DNA from: CAWBVG01 sp963792175
Lineage (GTDB): Bacteria > Acidobacteriota > Vicinamibacteria > Vicinamibacterales > CAVVIG01
Direction of reading: 5' to 3'
NCBI GenBank assembly: GCA_963792175.1
Contig: CAWBVG010000010.1
Coordinates: 1-64,000 of the forward strand
Length of the DNA stretch: 64,000 nt
Positions 29,061 to 39,165 of the stretch are shown piece after piece. The notes beneath the pieces are model-generated. The model was not told the origin of the DNA and did no database searches. It saw only the letters and a program-made list of their open reading frames with translations. Made by a program: the position numbers and the translations under genes. Position 1 is the first letter of the stretch. Each line of letters begins with the position of its first letter.

Positions 29061-29815
29061 GGCTGGCCGCTGGGAATGTCGTGCCCGGTGACGCGCAGGA
29101 AAATCTGCTCGAGGCTCGATCCCGCCTGCGCCAGCTCGGCGCGCGCGCGGAGCTCGTCAAAGGTGCCGTCGGCGACCTTCCTGCCGCGGTCCATGATCAT
29201 GACCCGCGTACACACCTCTTCGACCAGGTGCAGCAGATGCGACGACAGCAGGATCGCCGCGCCCTCGCGGGCACGCGAGGTGATCGTCTCGCGCATCCGG
29301 CGAATGCCGAGAGGATCGAGGCCGGTCAGCGGCTCGTCGAACAGCAGCGTTGTCGCGCTGCGGACGAGGCCGCAGGCGATCACGACTTTCTGCCGCATGC
29401 CGCGGGACAGCTCGGCCGGCAGCGAGTCCTCCTTGCCCGTCAGCTCGAGCTCGCCGAGCAGCGCGCGCGACCGCCGCTCGAAGTCTTCGACCGCATAGAG
29501 CCGCGCGACCAGGCGGAGATGCTCGGCGACCGTGAGGTACTCGAACAGATGCGGCTCGTCGGGCATGAAGGCCAGCCGCCGCTTGGCCTCAATCGGCTCG
29601 GCGACGAGATCGTGCCCGTCGATGCGGACGTGCCCACTGGTTGGCCTCAGGATCCCGGCGAGCGCGCGTAGCGTCGTGGTCTTGCCCGCGCCATTGGGGC
29701 CGATGAGCCCAACGATCTCGCCTGCCGACACCTGAAACGAGAGGTCGTCGACCGCCGGGACGGTCCCCGTGGCCGTCGTGTAGGTGCGGCCGAAGTGCTC
29801 GACGGAGATCGCCAT
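29057..29815 (-). CDS. ABC transporter ATP-binding protein
   Basis: The cytosolic ATPase partner of the downstream permease. Walker A GPNGAGKTTT, Q-loop region FMPDEPHLFEYLTV, signature LSRGMRQK, Walker B TTLLFDEPLTGLD and the switch His in LLSSHLLH are all intact. Length is 252 residues. It starts at ATG 29815, 37 nt from the divergent rpsT. The LSRGM signature and the DEPLTGLDP motif are typical of ABC-2 exporters of lipids, peptides or drugs. Confidence 0.92.
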   Translation of the reverse strand: MAISVEHFGRTYTTATGTVPAVDDLSFQVSAGEIVGLIGPNGAGKTTTLRALAGILRPTSGHVRIDGHDLVAEPIEAKRRLAFMPDEPHLFEYLTVAEHLRLVARLYAVEDFERRSRALLGELELTGKEDSLPAELSRGMRQKVVIACGLVRSATTLLFDEPLTGLDPLGIRRMRETITSRAREGAAILLSSHLLHLVEEVCTRVMIMDRGRKVADGTFDELRARAELAQAGSSLEQIFLRVTGHDIPSGQP

Positions 29816-29852
29816 TGTGCTAGGATTAGGGGTTCCGGAGGTTATTGATTAC

Positions 29853-30116
29853 GTGGCTACGCACGCATCCGCGCTCAAGGCGCATCGTCAGAGTCTAAAG
29901 AACCGCGAGCAGAACCGCCAGTTCCGCGCGCGTCTGCGCAACGCGCTCCGCAACGTCCGCGCCGCGGTCGACGGCAACGATCTGGCCGGCGCGAAGACCG
30001 CCCTCAAGCAGACCGTGTCGCTGATCGATCGGATGGCCAGCAAGGGCGTCATCCACAAGAACGCCGCGGGCCGTTACAAGTCGCGCCTCAGCCGGCGTCT
30101 CGCCGCCCGCGGCTGA
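29853..30116 (+). CDS. rpsT: 30S ribosomal protein S20
   Basis: The small basic helical protein that binds 16S rRNA in the 30S body. ATHASALKAHRQSLKNREQNR and SKGVIHKNAAGRYKSRLSRRL are diagnostic. Length is 87 residues. The start is GTG 29853 after GGAGG (29837-29841, 11-nt spacing); an open frame extends upstream into the ABC gene but is not native. Low-efficiency start codons are common for S20, whose synthesis is autoregulated in other bacteria. It is convergent with holA, 8 nt apart. Confidence 0.95.
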   Translation: MATHASALKAHRQSLKNREQNRQFRARLRNALRNVRAAVDGNDLAGAKTALKQTVSLIDRMASKGVIHKNAAGRYKSRLSRRLAARG

Positions 30117-30124
30117 TTCGTCAG

Positions 30125-31099
30125 TTACCAACGCCGCAGCGTTCGCTTCCCGGCACACAGCTCCACCACGAGCCGCTCCAGCAGAATGCGCGGCTCGCCG
30201 GCAGACCGTTTGAGGTCCAGGTCCGTCCGAAACAGCGCGTCAACCGCCGGCCGGACCTGGGCGGGCGCCATCCCTGGAAACTTCGCGCGCACGACCCATC
30301 CCAGCTGACCGAGCACTTTCTCGGCCGGGGCGCCGGTGTCGAGCAGCAGCGCAAGCTGGCGCAGGGCCTCGCCGGCCTGGCCGCCTTCAATGGCGTTGGT
30401 CATCGCCCAGTCGTCCTGCAGGGCTGCCGGGCCGGTCACCTCGCGGACATCGTCAGCGCTAATCGTTTTCTGCCCGAGGGCGTAGAGCAGGAGCCGTTCG
30501 ACGTCGGCGCGCAGGCGCTTGACGTCGATGCCGGCGCGCTGCGCAACCAGGCGTGCCGCAGTCGGGTCGATTTCGGCGCCCGCGGCGGCGACGCGCGCAC
30601 GGACCCACCGCTCGGCGTCGGCGAGGTCCTGAAGAACACCACACTCGACGATGGTCGCGTGCTTCTGCAGGAGTTTGTACATCCGGCCGCGTTTGTCGAC
30701 CGTCGCGGCCACGAGCACGACGACCGTCTGCGGTTCGGGCTGTTTGATGAAGGCCTCGAGCTGGTCGAGCGCGCGATTCGCCGCTTCGCTCTCGCGCTTG
30801 GGCATCAGCAGCATTTCGGCTTGGAGGACGGTGACGACGCGCCGCGGCGCCATCATCGGCAGCGTGCGGGCCGCCGCAATCAGCGAGCCGACACCATCTG
30901 CCAGCCGATCCCCGGTCGTCAACTCGCCCGCGTGCACGCGCTCGACGTTGAAGGCGTGAAGGCCCTCGTCGACGAGATCGGCGAACCGCGCGGCGAGCGC
31001 CGACTTCTCGATCTCGTCCTCGCCCTGCACGAGATAGATCGGATCGGGAGTGCCGGACTCGATCTGCTTGATCACTGCGGACGGCGTCAGATTGGCCAT
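30125..31099 (-). CDS. holA: DNA polymerase III subunit delta
   Basis: The clamp-loader delta subunit that opens the beta clamp. The N-terminal part has PIYLVQGEDEIEKSALAARFADLV; the mid region has QTVVVLVAATVDKRGRMYKLL, DLADAERWVRARVAAAG and AARLVAQRAGIDVKRLRADVERLLLYA, all typical of HolA. About 324 residues and intact. The ATG is at 31099; the frame upstream runs into lptE only because of the lptE frameshift. Gene order leuS-lptE-holA is the same as in many Gram-negatives. Confidence 0.93.
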   Translation of the reverse strand: MANLTPSAVIKQIESGTPDPIYLVQGEDEIEKSALAARFADLVDEGLHAFNVERVHAGELTTGDRLADGVGSLIAAARTLPMMAPRRVVTVLQAEMLLMPKRESEAANRALDQLEAFIKQPEPQTVVVLVAATVDKRGRMYKLLQKHATIVECGVLQDLADAERWVRARVAAAGAEIDPTAARLVAQRAGIDVKRLRADVERLLLYALGQKTISADDVREVTGPAALQDDWAMTNAIEGGQAGEALRQLALLLDTGAPAEKVLGQLGWVVRAKFPGMAPAQVRPAVDALFRTDLDLKRSAGEPRILLERLVVELCAGKRTLRRW

Positions 31100-31122
31100 G
31101 GAAGCTGCAGCCTTCAGGGCTG

Positions 31123-31675
31123 CTAAAAAGCCTCCAGGATGGAGCTGACGATGGTTCGCGCGAACGCCGTGCTCATGCGCTCCATGGCCGTGGTGTCCTG
31201 CTGGAAGAAGGCGGCCGGGTCGAGCACGGACGTGCCACCCGTCGCGTCGTACTCCTCCCTGAACGTGACGCCGGCGTTTTCCCAGAGCACCTTGTTCGTC
31301 CTCATGTCCTTCAGCTCGATGCGGGCGGTCATGATGATCGAGTAGCGCGTGGCCAGCTGCTGCGTGTTGATAGCTCGACGGCACGATCGCGACGTTCGCC
31401 ACCTCGCCCGTGAGCAGCGCATCGACGCCCGTGCTCTCCGGCAGCGTCTGATACTTTCCTCGCCCGATGAACTCGGCGCGCACCTTTTCGGTGAGCATCG
31501 TCTCCAGGTTGAACACCGTTGTCCGGTTGAGGAAGGTCGGGATGCCGATCGTCCGGATGTAGTCGGGCAAAAACGAGCCGCGCCCGGCCAACGCATAGCC
31601 GCAGCCGACGATGACAAAGGAACAAGGGCAAAGCACGCAGAGAGCGCAAAGTATCGATCTTGGCCTCTGCGTCAT
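31123..31675 (-). CDS. lptE: LPS-assembly lipoprotein LptE (one frameshift)
   Basis: An outer-membrane lipoprotein that plugs LptD and receives LPS. The lipobox ends VIVGC with the modified cysteine at residue 25. The family motif CGYALAGRGSFLPDYI follows, then TIGIPTFLNRT, an amphipathic core and a C-terminal helix. An extra T at 31370-31372 breaks the frame; without it the protein reads VPSSINTQQLATRYSI and is about 183 residues. The signal peptide reads LCALCVLCPCS and is cysteine-rich. It is encoded by a CTCTGCG-type repeat that also lies upstream, so the native N-terminus may have been replaced by repeat sequence. The position between leuS and holA supports the call. Confidence 0.85.
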
Positions 31676-31700
31676 CGTGCTCGCGATCTCTGCGGTTATG
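31620..31700. repeat. CGCAGAG repeat across the lptE start
   Basis: Copies of CGCAGAG/CTCTGCG (for example near 31638, 31664 and 31691) with GCGCAAAG variants run from the leuS end through the lptE start and signal-peptide codons. Confidence 0.55.
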
Positions 31701-34225
31701 AGACAACGACACTGACGAGTGGTCCTTTGGCCACGACGACCTTACGAATGGTCTTGCCACTAGTGTGCGCCTGGACCGCCGAATCGGCCAGCGCGAGCTC
31801 GCGCAGCTGATCCTCGGACGCGTCAGCCGGCGCCGTGATGCGCGCGCGGAGTTTGCCGTTCACCTGCACCGGCACGACGACTTCCGCGGCCTTCGCGACC
31901 GCGGCATCGAACGTCGGCCACTTCGCGGCGGCCAGCGTGTCGGGGTGGCCCAACATCTGCCAGAGCTCCTCGGCCATGTGCGGCGCGAATGGCGAAATCA
32001 TGACGACCAGCGCGTCGATCGCCTCCCGGAGCGCGGCGATGGTTTGCGGCCGCTCGGTCCGCCCGGCGGGCGCGTCGCCGCGTGTCGGCACTCCGTGAGC
32101 GGTGCCCTCGCTGAAATCATACAGCTCGTTGACCAGCTCCATCAGCGACGACACCGACGTGTTCAGGTGCATCCGGTCTTCGATGTCCGACGTCACGCGG
32201 CGAATCGTGTCGTGCGTCTTGCGGCGCAGCTGCCGCTCGGCGTCCGAGCACTCGGCGGCATTGCAGTTGGGCATCCCTTCCCCGCCGATCGTCTCGGCCC
32301 AGTGATCGACCAGCCGCCACACCCGCGCCAGGAACCTGAAGCTGCCCTCCAGCCCGGCATCGCTCCACTCGACTTCCTTTTCCGGCGGCGCCACGAACAT
32401 GACGTACAGGCGCAGCGCATCGGCGCCGTACTTCTGCAGCATGTCGTCCGGATCGACGACGTTGCCTTTCGACTTCGACATCACGGCGCCGTTCTTCAGC
32501 ACCATGCCTTGAGTCAGCAGGCGCGTGAACGGCTCGTCGAAATTGACCAGCCCCTCGTCTCGCAGGACGCGTGTGAAGAACCGCGAATACAACAGGTGGA
32601 GAATCGCGTGCTCGACGCCGCCGCTGTAGAAATCGACCGGCATCCAGTAGGCGGCGGTCGCAGGGTCGAACGGCAGCGAGGCGTTGTGAGGATCGCAGAA
32701 CCGGAGGAAGTACCACGACGAGTCGACGAACGTGTCCATCGTGTCGGTCTCGCGCCGGGCGGGACCGCCACATCTGGGACATTTCACGTTCACCCACTCC
32801 GGAACCTGCGCCAGCGGCGAATCGCCGCGACCCGAGAACGTCGTCACTCTTGGGCAGCTCGACCGGCAGATCGGCGTACGGCACCGGAACGACGCCGTCC
32901 TTCTCGCAATGGATCACCGGAATCGGCGTGCCCCAGTAGCGCTGGCGCGAGATGCCCCAGTCCTTCAGCCGGTACTGAATCTCCCGTTTGCCGATCCCTC
33001 GCTGCTCCGCGTCCGCAATCATCTTCGTAATGACGGCAGGCGCTTCCTGACCATCCCACGGACCGGAGTCGACCAGGGTGCCGTAGTTCGTCGTCGCCGT
33101 CGTCAGCGCGTCAGCGGTCGCCGGCGTTTCGCCCGAGCGGACGACGATGCGGACCGGCAGCTGATACTTGCGGGCAAACTCGAAGTCGCGCTCGTCGTGG
33201 GCCGGCACCGCCATGATCGCGCCGGTGCCGTATTCCGCCAGGACGAAGTTCGCCACCCAGATCGGCACGTCCTTGCCGGTAAACGGATTGACCGCCGTGC
33301 GGCCGGTGTCGAATCCTTCCTTCTCGATCGTGCCGTCGCGCCTGGCCTCGCGATCCAGGGCGCGGAACTTCGCCACCCTGCCGCGGAAGGCTTGCGGATC
33401 CGGGCTCTCGCTCGCGAATCGGTCCACGAGCGGGTGTTCCGGGGCCAGCAGGACGAAGGTCGCGCCATAGATGGTGTCGATGCGCGTGGTGAAGACCTCG
33501 ATGCGCGCGTCGCTGCCGGTGACCGGGAACGTGACGCGGGCGCCCTCGGATCGGCCGATCCAGTTGCGCTGCATCACGACGACCTTCTCGGGCCACTCCG
33601 TCAGCGTCTCGAGGCCGGCCAGCAGTTCGTCCGCGTACTGGGTGATCCGGAAGAACCACTGTTCCAGCTCCCGCGGCACGACCGTCGTCCCGCACCGCCA
33701 GCAGGCGCCGTCGATGACCTGCTCGTTGGCCAGGACGGTGTTGTCGACGGGACACCAGTTGACGGTCGAGCGCCGGCGGTATGCCAGCCCGCGCTCGAGC
33801 ATCTTCAGGAAGATCCACTGGTTGAACTTGTAGTAATCGGGCAGACACGTCGCGATCTCGCGCTGCCAGGCGTAGCTGATGCCCAGACGCTGCAACTGCC
33901 CTTTCATGTGGGCGATGTTGGCGAGCGTGGAGGTCTCCGGATGGGTGCCCGTCTTGATCGCCGCGTTCTCGGCCGGCAGCCCGAACGCGTCCCATCCAAA
34001 CGGATGCAGCACATTGAAACCGCGCATCCGCTTCATGCGCGCCATCACGTCGCCGATGATGTAGTTGCGGACGTGTCCGACGTGCGCGTGCCCCGAGGGG
34101 TACGCAAACATCTCCAGGCAATAGAACTTGGGCCGGCTGCCGTCGACGTCCACCTCGAACGCCTTCGCTGCCGCCCAATGCTGTTGCCACTTCTTGTCGA
34201 GTTGCTGGGGTTTGAACTCCGTCAT
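31696..34225 (-). CDS. leuS: Leucyl-tRNA synthetase (one frameshift)
   Basis: A class Ia synthetase that charges tRNA-Leu. The HIGH-type motif PSGHAHVGH (about 44-52), the editing (CP1) domain with TTRIDTIYGATFV and GTGAIMAVPAHDERD, the VMSKSKGN motif and a C-terminal tRNA-binding domain are all present. The ATG at 34225 (MTEFKPQQLDKKWQ) is the usual start; the frame opens 9 nt further out. One extra G at 32831-32833 breaks the sequence after LPVELPKSDDV; without it the protein continues GRGDSPLAQVPEW. As the gene is essential, this is most likely an error. A TAGAAT box lies 14 nt upstream of the ATG. It is first in leuS-lptE-holA. Confidence 0.95.
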
Positions 34226-34269
34226 TGATCGCAATCTGTATTCTATCCTGCCCGTTCGAAGAGGTTAGA

Positions 34270-35759
34270 ATGGCCGCCGAAAGGCGGTGGTCGATGGTGA
34301 GGAACAGCCGTGCGGGACTCGGGCTGATCGTCGGACTGGCGCTGGCGACGGCCGCTCCTTCGGCGCAGGACGCCGCGACGGTCATCGGCGGCGCGTCGAA
34401 AGCGCTCGGCGTCGACACGCTCAAGACGGTGCAGTATTCGGCAACCGGCTTCGATTTCGCGCTCGGCCAGGCGCCGAATCCGAGCTCGCCGTGGCCGAAG
34501 TTCATCAACAAGAGCTATACGCGCGCCGTCGACTTCGAGAAAGGTATGTCGAAGGTCGACCGGGTCCGCGTCCAGGGCGAGAACCCGCCGCATGGCGGGG
34601 GGCAGCAGCCGATCGTCGGTGAGCAGCCGCAGAGCCAGATCATCGTGGTCAACGCATCCACTCCCTGGGCGCAGGAGCTCGAGATCGTGATGCTGCCGCA
34701 CGGCTTCCTTCGCGCCGCGGCGGCGAACCACGCGACCGTCGAGCCGAAAACGATGGGTGGCAAGAAGTACCAAGTGGTCTCGTTTGTCGGGAAGAACAAG
34801 GCCAAGGTCAACGGATATCTCAACGCGCAGAATCTCGTGGAGCGGGTCGAGACCTGGATCGACAACGCGTTCCTCGGCGACATGCCGTTCGAGGCGATCT
34901 ATGCCGACTACAAGGACGTCGGCGGAGCGCAGTTCCCGATGCACATCGTCCAGAAGCAGGGCGGGTATCCGATCTTCGACTTGACGCTTGCGGACGTGAA
35001 GGCCAATGCCGCGGTGAACATCCAGCCGGCGGCTCAGGGCGGCGGCGCCCCGCCGGCCGCGGCACCGGCGGCCACCGCGGCGGCGTCAGAGAAGATCGGC
35101 GACGGCATGTATCTGATTACGGGCGGCTATGCGGCGATCGTGGTCGACTTCAAGGACCACATCACGATCGTCGAATCCGGGCAGAGCGAGGCGCGTGGCC
35201 TGGCGATCATCGCCGAAGCGAAACGGCTGATTCCGAACAAGCCAATCACGTACGTCGTCAACACGCACTGCCACATCGACCACTCGAGCGGCCTGCGGGC
35301 GGCCGTCGCCGAAGGCGCGACGATCCTCACCCACCAGTTGAACAAGGCCTATCTCGAGAAGACGCTCAGCGTGCCGCACACGCTCAACCCGGATGAAGCG
35401 CAGAAAAACGGCAGGAAGCCAGTGGTGGAGGCGTCGTCGGCGAGAAGAAGGTGCTGACCGACGGCACGCGCACGATCGAGCTGCATCACCTCCAGAAGTT
35501 CGGCCACCACGACGGCATGCTCGTCGTCTATCTGCCGAAGGAGAAGATCCTGCTCGAGGCCGACGGCTACAATCCCCAGCCGGCGACGGCAACGCCGCCA
35601 AGCCCGCCGAGCCCGTTCACCGTCAGCCTGGCCGACAACATTGCGCGGCTGAAGCTCGACGTGCAGCGGATCGTGCCCGTGCATCTGCCCGCCGACAACC
35701 GTGTCGTGACGATGGCGGAGCTGGCGAAGTGGATCGGACGTGCCGCGCCGACGCACTGA
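34270..35759 (+). CDS. Secreted metallo-beta-lactamase-fold hydrolase (one frameshift)
   Basis: About 495 residues. Signal peptide (ends near ATAAPSAQ), an N-terminal 240-residue module of unknown role (with TVQYSATGFDFALGQAP), a Pro/Ala linker (about 258-278) and a C-terminal MBL domain. That domain has THCHIDHSSG (HxHxDH metal site), FGHHDGM and VPVHLPADNR. The fold suits hydrolases of many substrates; the substrate is not predictable. The ATG at 34270 follows GAGG. An indel at 35429-35436 shifts the frame; restored, it reads VVEAVGEKKVLTDGT or similar. It is divergent from leuS with a 44-nt gap. Confidence 0.82.
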
Positions 35760-35761
35760 GC

Positions 35762-35836
35762 GACAACGGGGACATGGGGACATGGGGACTGGGGACTCTG
35801 CAGTCCCCTAGTCCCCTAGTCCCCTAGTCCCCGCTG
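35762..35836. repeat. GGGGACAT / AGTCCCCT hairpin array
   Basis: GGGGACAT, GGGGACAT, GGGGACT, GGGGACT, then a centre CTGC, then AGTCCCCT three times and AGTCCCC. The two arms are near-perfect reverse complements over about 30 nt. It is the clearest example of the hairpin arrays and separates two convergent genes. Confidence 0.88.
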
Positions 35837-35840
35837 TTTC

Positions 35841-38800
35841 TCAGAACACGAACCTTGCGCCCATCATCGCCTGACGCGGGAAGCCGCCGCCGCCGCGCAG
35901 GTTCGTCAGCACCAGGAAGGTCGCGGGCAGCCGCCGGTCTCGAGTTGGCCGGTCACCGGGTTGTCGAAGTTCGCGCGGTTGGTGATGTTGTAGATGTCCA
36001 GGAAGAGCTCGAGCGCCTTCGTCGTGTTGATCTTTCGCCGCCAGCCGGCGCGAACGTCGATCTGGAAATAGTCGGGACCGATCGCGCCGTTGCGCCCGCC
36101 CTTGTACTCCACGTTCTTCATCGAGTCCGTCGCGGTGCCGCTGTAGGTGCCGGCCGGCACCGGATCGACCAGCTCGCCGTTCCGATCGGCGTCGATGCTG
36201 CTGTCGTAGATCGTGAACGGCGCGCCGCTCATGTAGCGGGCGGTGCTCGACAACGTTGACGCCGCCGGTCTTCGGGATTTCGGTCTGGCGCGCCGAGCGA
36301 CAGAATGTGCCGGCGGTCGACGTTGCTCGGCCCGTCGCACGTGTCGAGGTTGAGGTTGGTCACGGCCTGATACGGTGTTCTTGTCGGCCTGGTCGTTGCC
36401 GGTGCCCGTCGGCTTTCGACAGCGAGTACGAGATCCGGCCCGACCAGTTGTTGGCGTAGCGCTTTTCGAGCGACAGGTTCAGCGCGTTGTAGTCGGCTTC
36501 GCCCGTGTTCTCGATCACCCAGACCTGCTGGCAGTACGGCTCGCCGAGCACGCCGAACGCATCAGACCGCGTGAGCGCGCCGGTGCGGCTCGTGTCGACG
36601 CGCAGCGCCGGGTTGAGGTTGCGCGCCAGGAACATGTCCTTGTTCACCGCGCGGACGTAGTCGGCGTGCAGCGCGAGCGACGACGTGAGCTCGCGAACGT
36701 AGCCGAACGTGAACTGATGCGCGTACGGCAGCTTGCGATCCGGCGAGTCGAAGATCACGACGCCGTCGTTCTTCACCGGCACGCCGGGCGGGTACGCCTG
36801 GTTGAGCAGCGTGCGGTTGACGAACGGGCCGTTGACCAGGTACGGGTCGGTCGGGAACCGTCCGGCGCTCGGGCCCGGGTCGGCGCTGTTGGTCGGGAAG
36901 TTGACGACTGATCGACGTCGTGAACTTGCCGAACTCCAGCGTGTCGTCGAGCGCGCCGAGAATCGTCCGGTTGTAGAAGATCCCGTAGCCGCCGCGGATG
37001 ACCGACTTGCCCGCCTCGTCCAGCGAGTGCGTGAAGCCGATCCTCGGCCCGAAGTTGTTCTTGTCGACGGGCGACGTCTTGTCGAGGTCCTTGAACAGCG
37101 GGTTGTCGGTCTCGTCGAGCGGGATGATCTCGAGGTCGTAGCGAAGCCCGAGGCTCAGCGTCGTGCTGCGGGCTCACGCGCCACTTGTCCTGCGCGAACA
37201 ACTCGTAGGTGTGGTTGTTGATGAACTCGTTGAACGGTCCCGGTGCGGATCGTGAACCGTTCGGGATAGGTCCTGCGGGTTGGCCGGGTCGAACGGCAGG
37301 TCCGATGTTGAACGTGAACGTGCCGTTCGAGTTGACCTGCGACACGCGCCGGAGCTCGGTGTAGTTGTAGCGGAACGCCGAACTTCATGTCGTGGTCGCC
37401 CTTCTTGCCGGGGAGGAACCACGAGTAGTCGTCCTCGATCTGGTAGTTGGAATCCCACGGGCCCTGCGACTCGGTGCTGGCCTGACGCGAGGAAGCTCGT
37501 GTGATTCAGCTGCGGCGGGCAGAGCGCCTGGTTGCCGACGTCCTCCTCTCCGAACACGAAGCCTGCCTGGTCGCCGGTCCGGACCCTGGGCGCGGAAGCA
37601 CGCGTTGCCGTGCCACCAGTGCTCCCACGTCCGCGCGACGCGGACGGTGTTGACGCGCGAGTTGCCGAGCACGCTCGTCAGCGTGCCGACCGCCGTCTGA
37701 TCCAGGTCGGTCTCGTCCTGAAGCGATTCCAGCGTCTGGCGCGTCGCCGACGGTGTACCACTGCGGCGCCCACTCGCGCAGCCAGCGGACCGCCCAGGTG
37801 TGGTTCGGGTTGATCTGGTGGTCGAAGCGGATCAGCGTGTTCCAGTCGGTGCGATCCTCGGCGATCGAGAAGTTGAGGTCGGGCCGCGTCTGGAAGGGCG
37901 CGCGTCCGGTTCGGGTTGTCGACCTGCCGCTCGAGGCTGAAGAAGAAGTGCGCCTTGTTCTTGACGATCGGCCCGCCGAGCACGCCGCCCCAATCGCGTC
38001 TGACCGCCGTCGGCTTCACGAGATTCCTGGTTCTGACGAAATAGTCGGCGGCCGTCAGCTTGTTGCTGGCGCCCTTCCGCGAACACCACGCCCTTGAACT
38101 GGTTCGTGCCCGGCCTTGGTGACCGCGTTGACGACCGCGCCGCTGGCGCGGCCGAACTCCGCGTCATACATGCTGGTCAGCACCTGGAATTCCTGGATCG
38201 CTTCGAGCGGCGTGCGCACCTGCGCGCCGGAGCTGGTGCCGAGCGCGTCGTCGCCGTTGTAGCCGCCGTCCACGGCGACGTTGTTGTCCTGCGTGGACTG
38301 GCCCGCGGCGACGATGGTGTCGTTGCCCATCTGGTTGGACGGCGAGAACTGCACGCCCGGCAGCAGCGCGACGGTCGCAGAAGTAGTTGCGGTTCATCGC
38401 CGGCAGCTCGCTCAGCTCGTGCGGTGCCGATGTTGCCGCCGACTTTCACGCTCGTCGTGTCGACGAGCGGCGACTCGGCCGCCGACGCGTGACGGTTTCC
38501 TCGAGCGCGCCGAGCGCCAGCGTCACGTCGATCGTCAGCGTCTTGCCGACCGCGAGCACCAGGCCGCCGCGCTCGAAGGTGCGGAAGCTGGCGAGCTTCG
38601 CGGAGATCCGGTAGCGCCCGGGCGTGAGCTGCGACGCGAAGTAGCTGCCGTCCGCGCCGCTCGTCACCTCGCGAATAGAGGCCGGTCTCCTCGTTGGTGA
38701 CGACGATGTTGACGCCGGGCAAGGACGCCGCCCTGATCGTCGAGCGACGCGGCCGCCGATTTCCGACGTGCCTTGCTGCGCGAGCGCGGGTGTGGCGAGG

Positions 38801-38844
38801 GCGAAAAGGAAGGAGAGGACCGAACCAACCAGGCGAGTTCGCAT
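35841..38844 (-). CDS. TonB-dependent receptor, Oar-like (many frameshifts)
   Basis: An outer-membrane receptor of about 1000 residues. Signal peptide (RLVGSVLSFLFALATPALAQ), an N-terminal carboxypeptidase-regulatory-like domain (GADGSYFASQLTPGRYRISA), a plug and a long barrel. Barrel pieces include LALHADYVRAVNKDMFLARN, MKNVEYKGGRNGAIGPDYF and LELFLDIYNITNRANFDNP, and the protein ends ARFVF with the terminal Phe of barrel proteins. At least ten indels split it. They are too many for a natural recent pseudogene and match the dense error zones of the window, although a decayed copy is possible. The ligand is unknown; homologues are mostly linked to polymer uptake or surface adhesion. Confidence 0.75.
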
Positions 38845-39165
38845 CTGCGGCCTCCATGTATGAACGAGTAGGAGAGCGTCGCGCGCGCGAAATAAAGAAA
38901 CCGGCAGGACGGATTAAACAACTCGTAAGGCGATGGCGCAACCGGATTTGCGCAGTAAATCGGCTCGGCGCTTACGAGTTTCTTACGGATTCGGACCGCC
39001 GTAGGTGTCGGCGTTCAGACTGACCGGATGAGCTTAGGATTTTTTCGCGGCGCAGTCGGGAAGGAGTCTCGGAAACGACCGCGCCGTTGACAAGGGACTC
39101 GGGGACTGGGGACTGTGGCAGTAGTCCCCAGGTCCCCACGTCCCCAACTCGCTACAGAGACGGCT
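38845..39165. other. Intergenic region between TonB receptor and protease
   Basis: About 320 nt. The left part should hold the receptor promoter on the minus strand; I see no clear hexamers. The right part (39092-39152) is a GGGGACT / AGTCCCC array with inverted copies (GGGACTCGGGGACTGGGGACT and AGTCCCCAGGTCCCCACGTCCCC), next to the protease stop. No gene is supported. Confidence 0.55.

Noticed and set aside
31765..34228. Long plus-strand frames (421 and 498 codons) opposite leuS
   Set aside because: Shadows; leuS motifs lie on the other strand.
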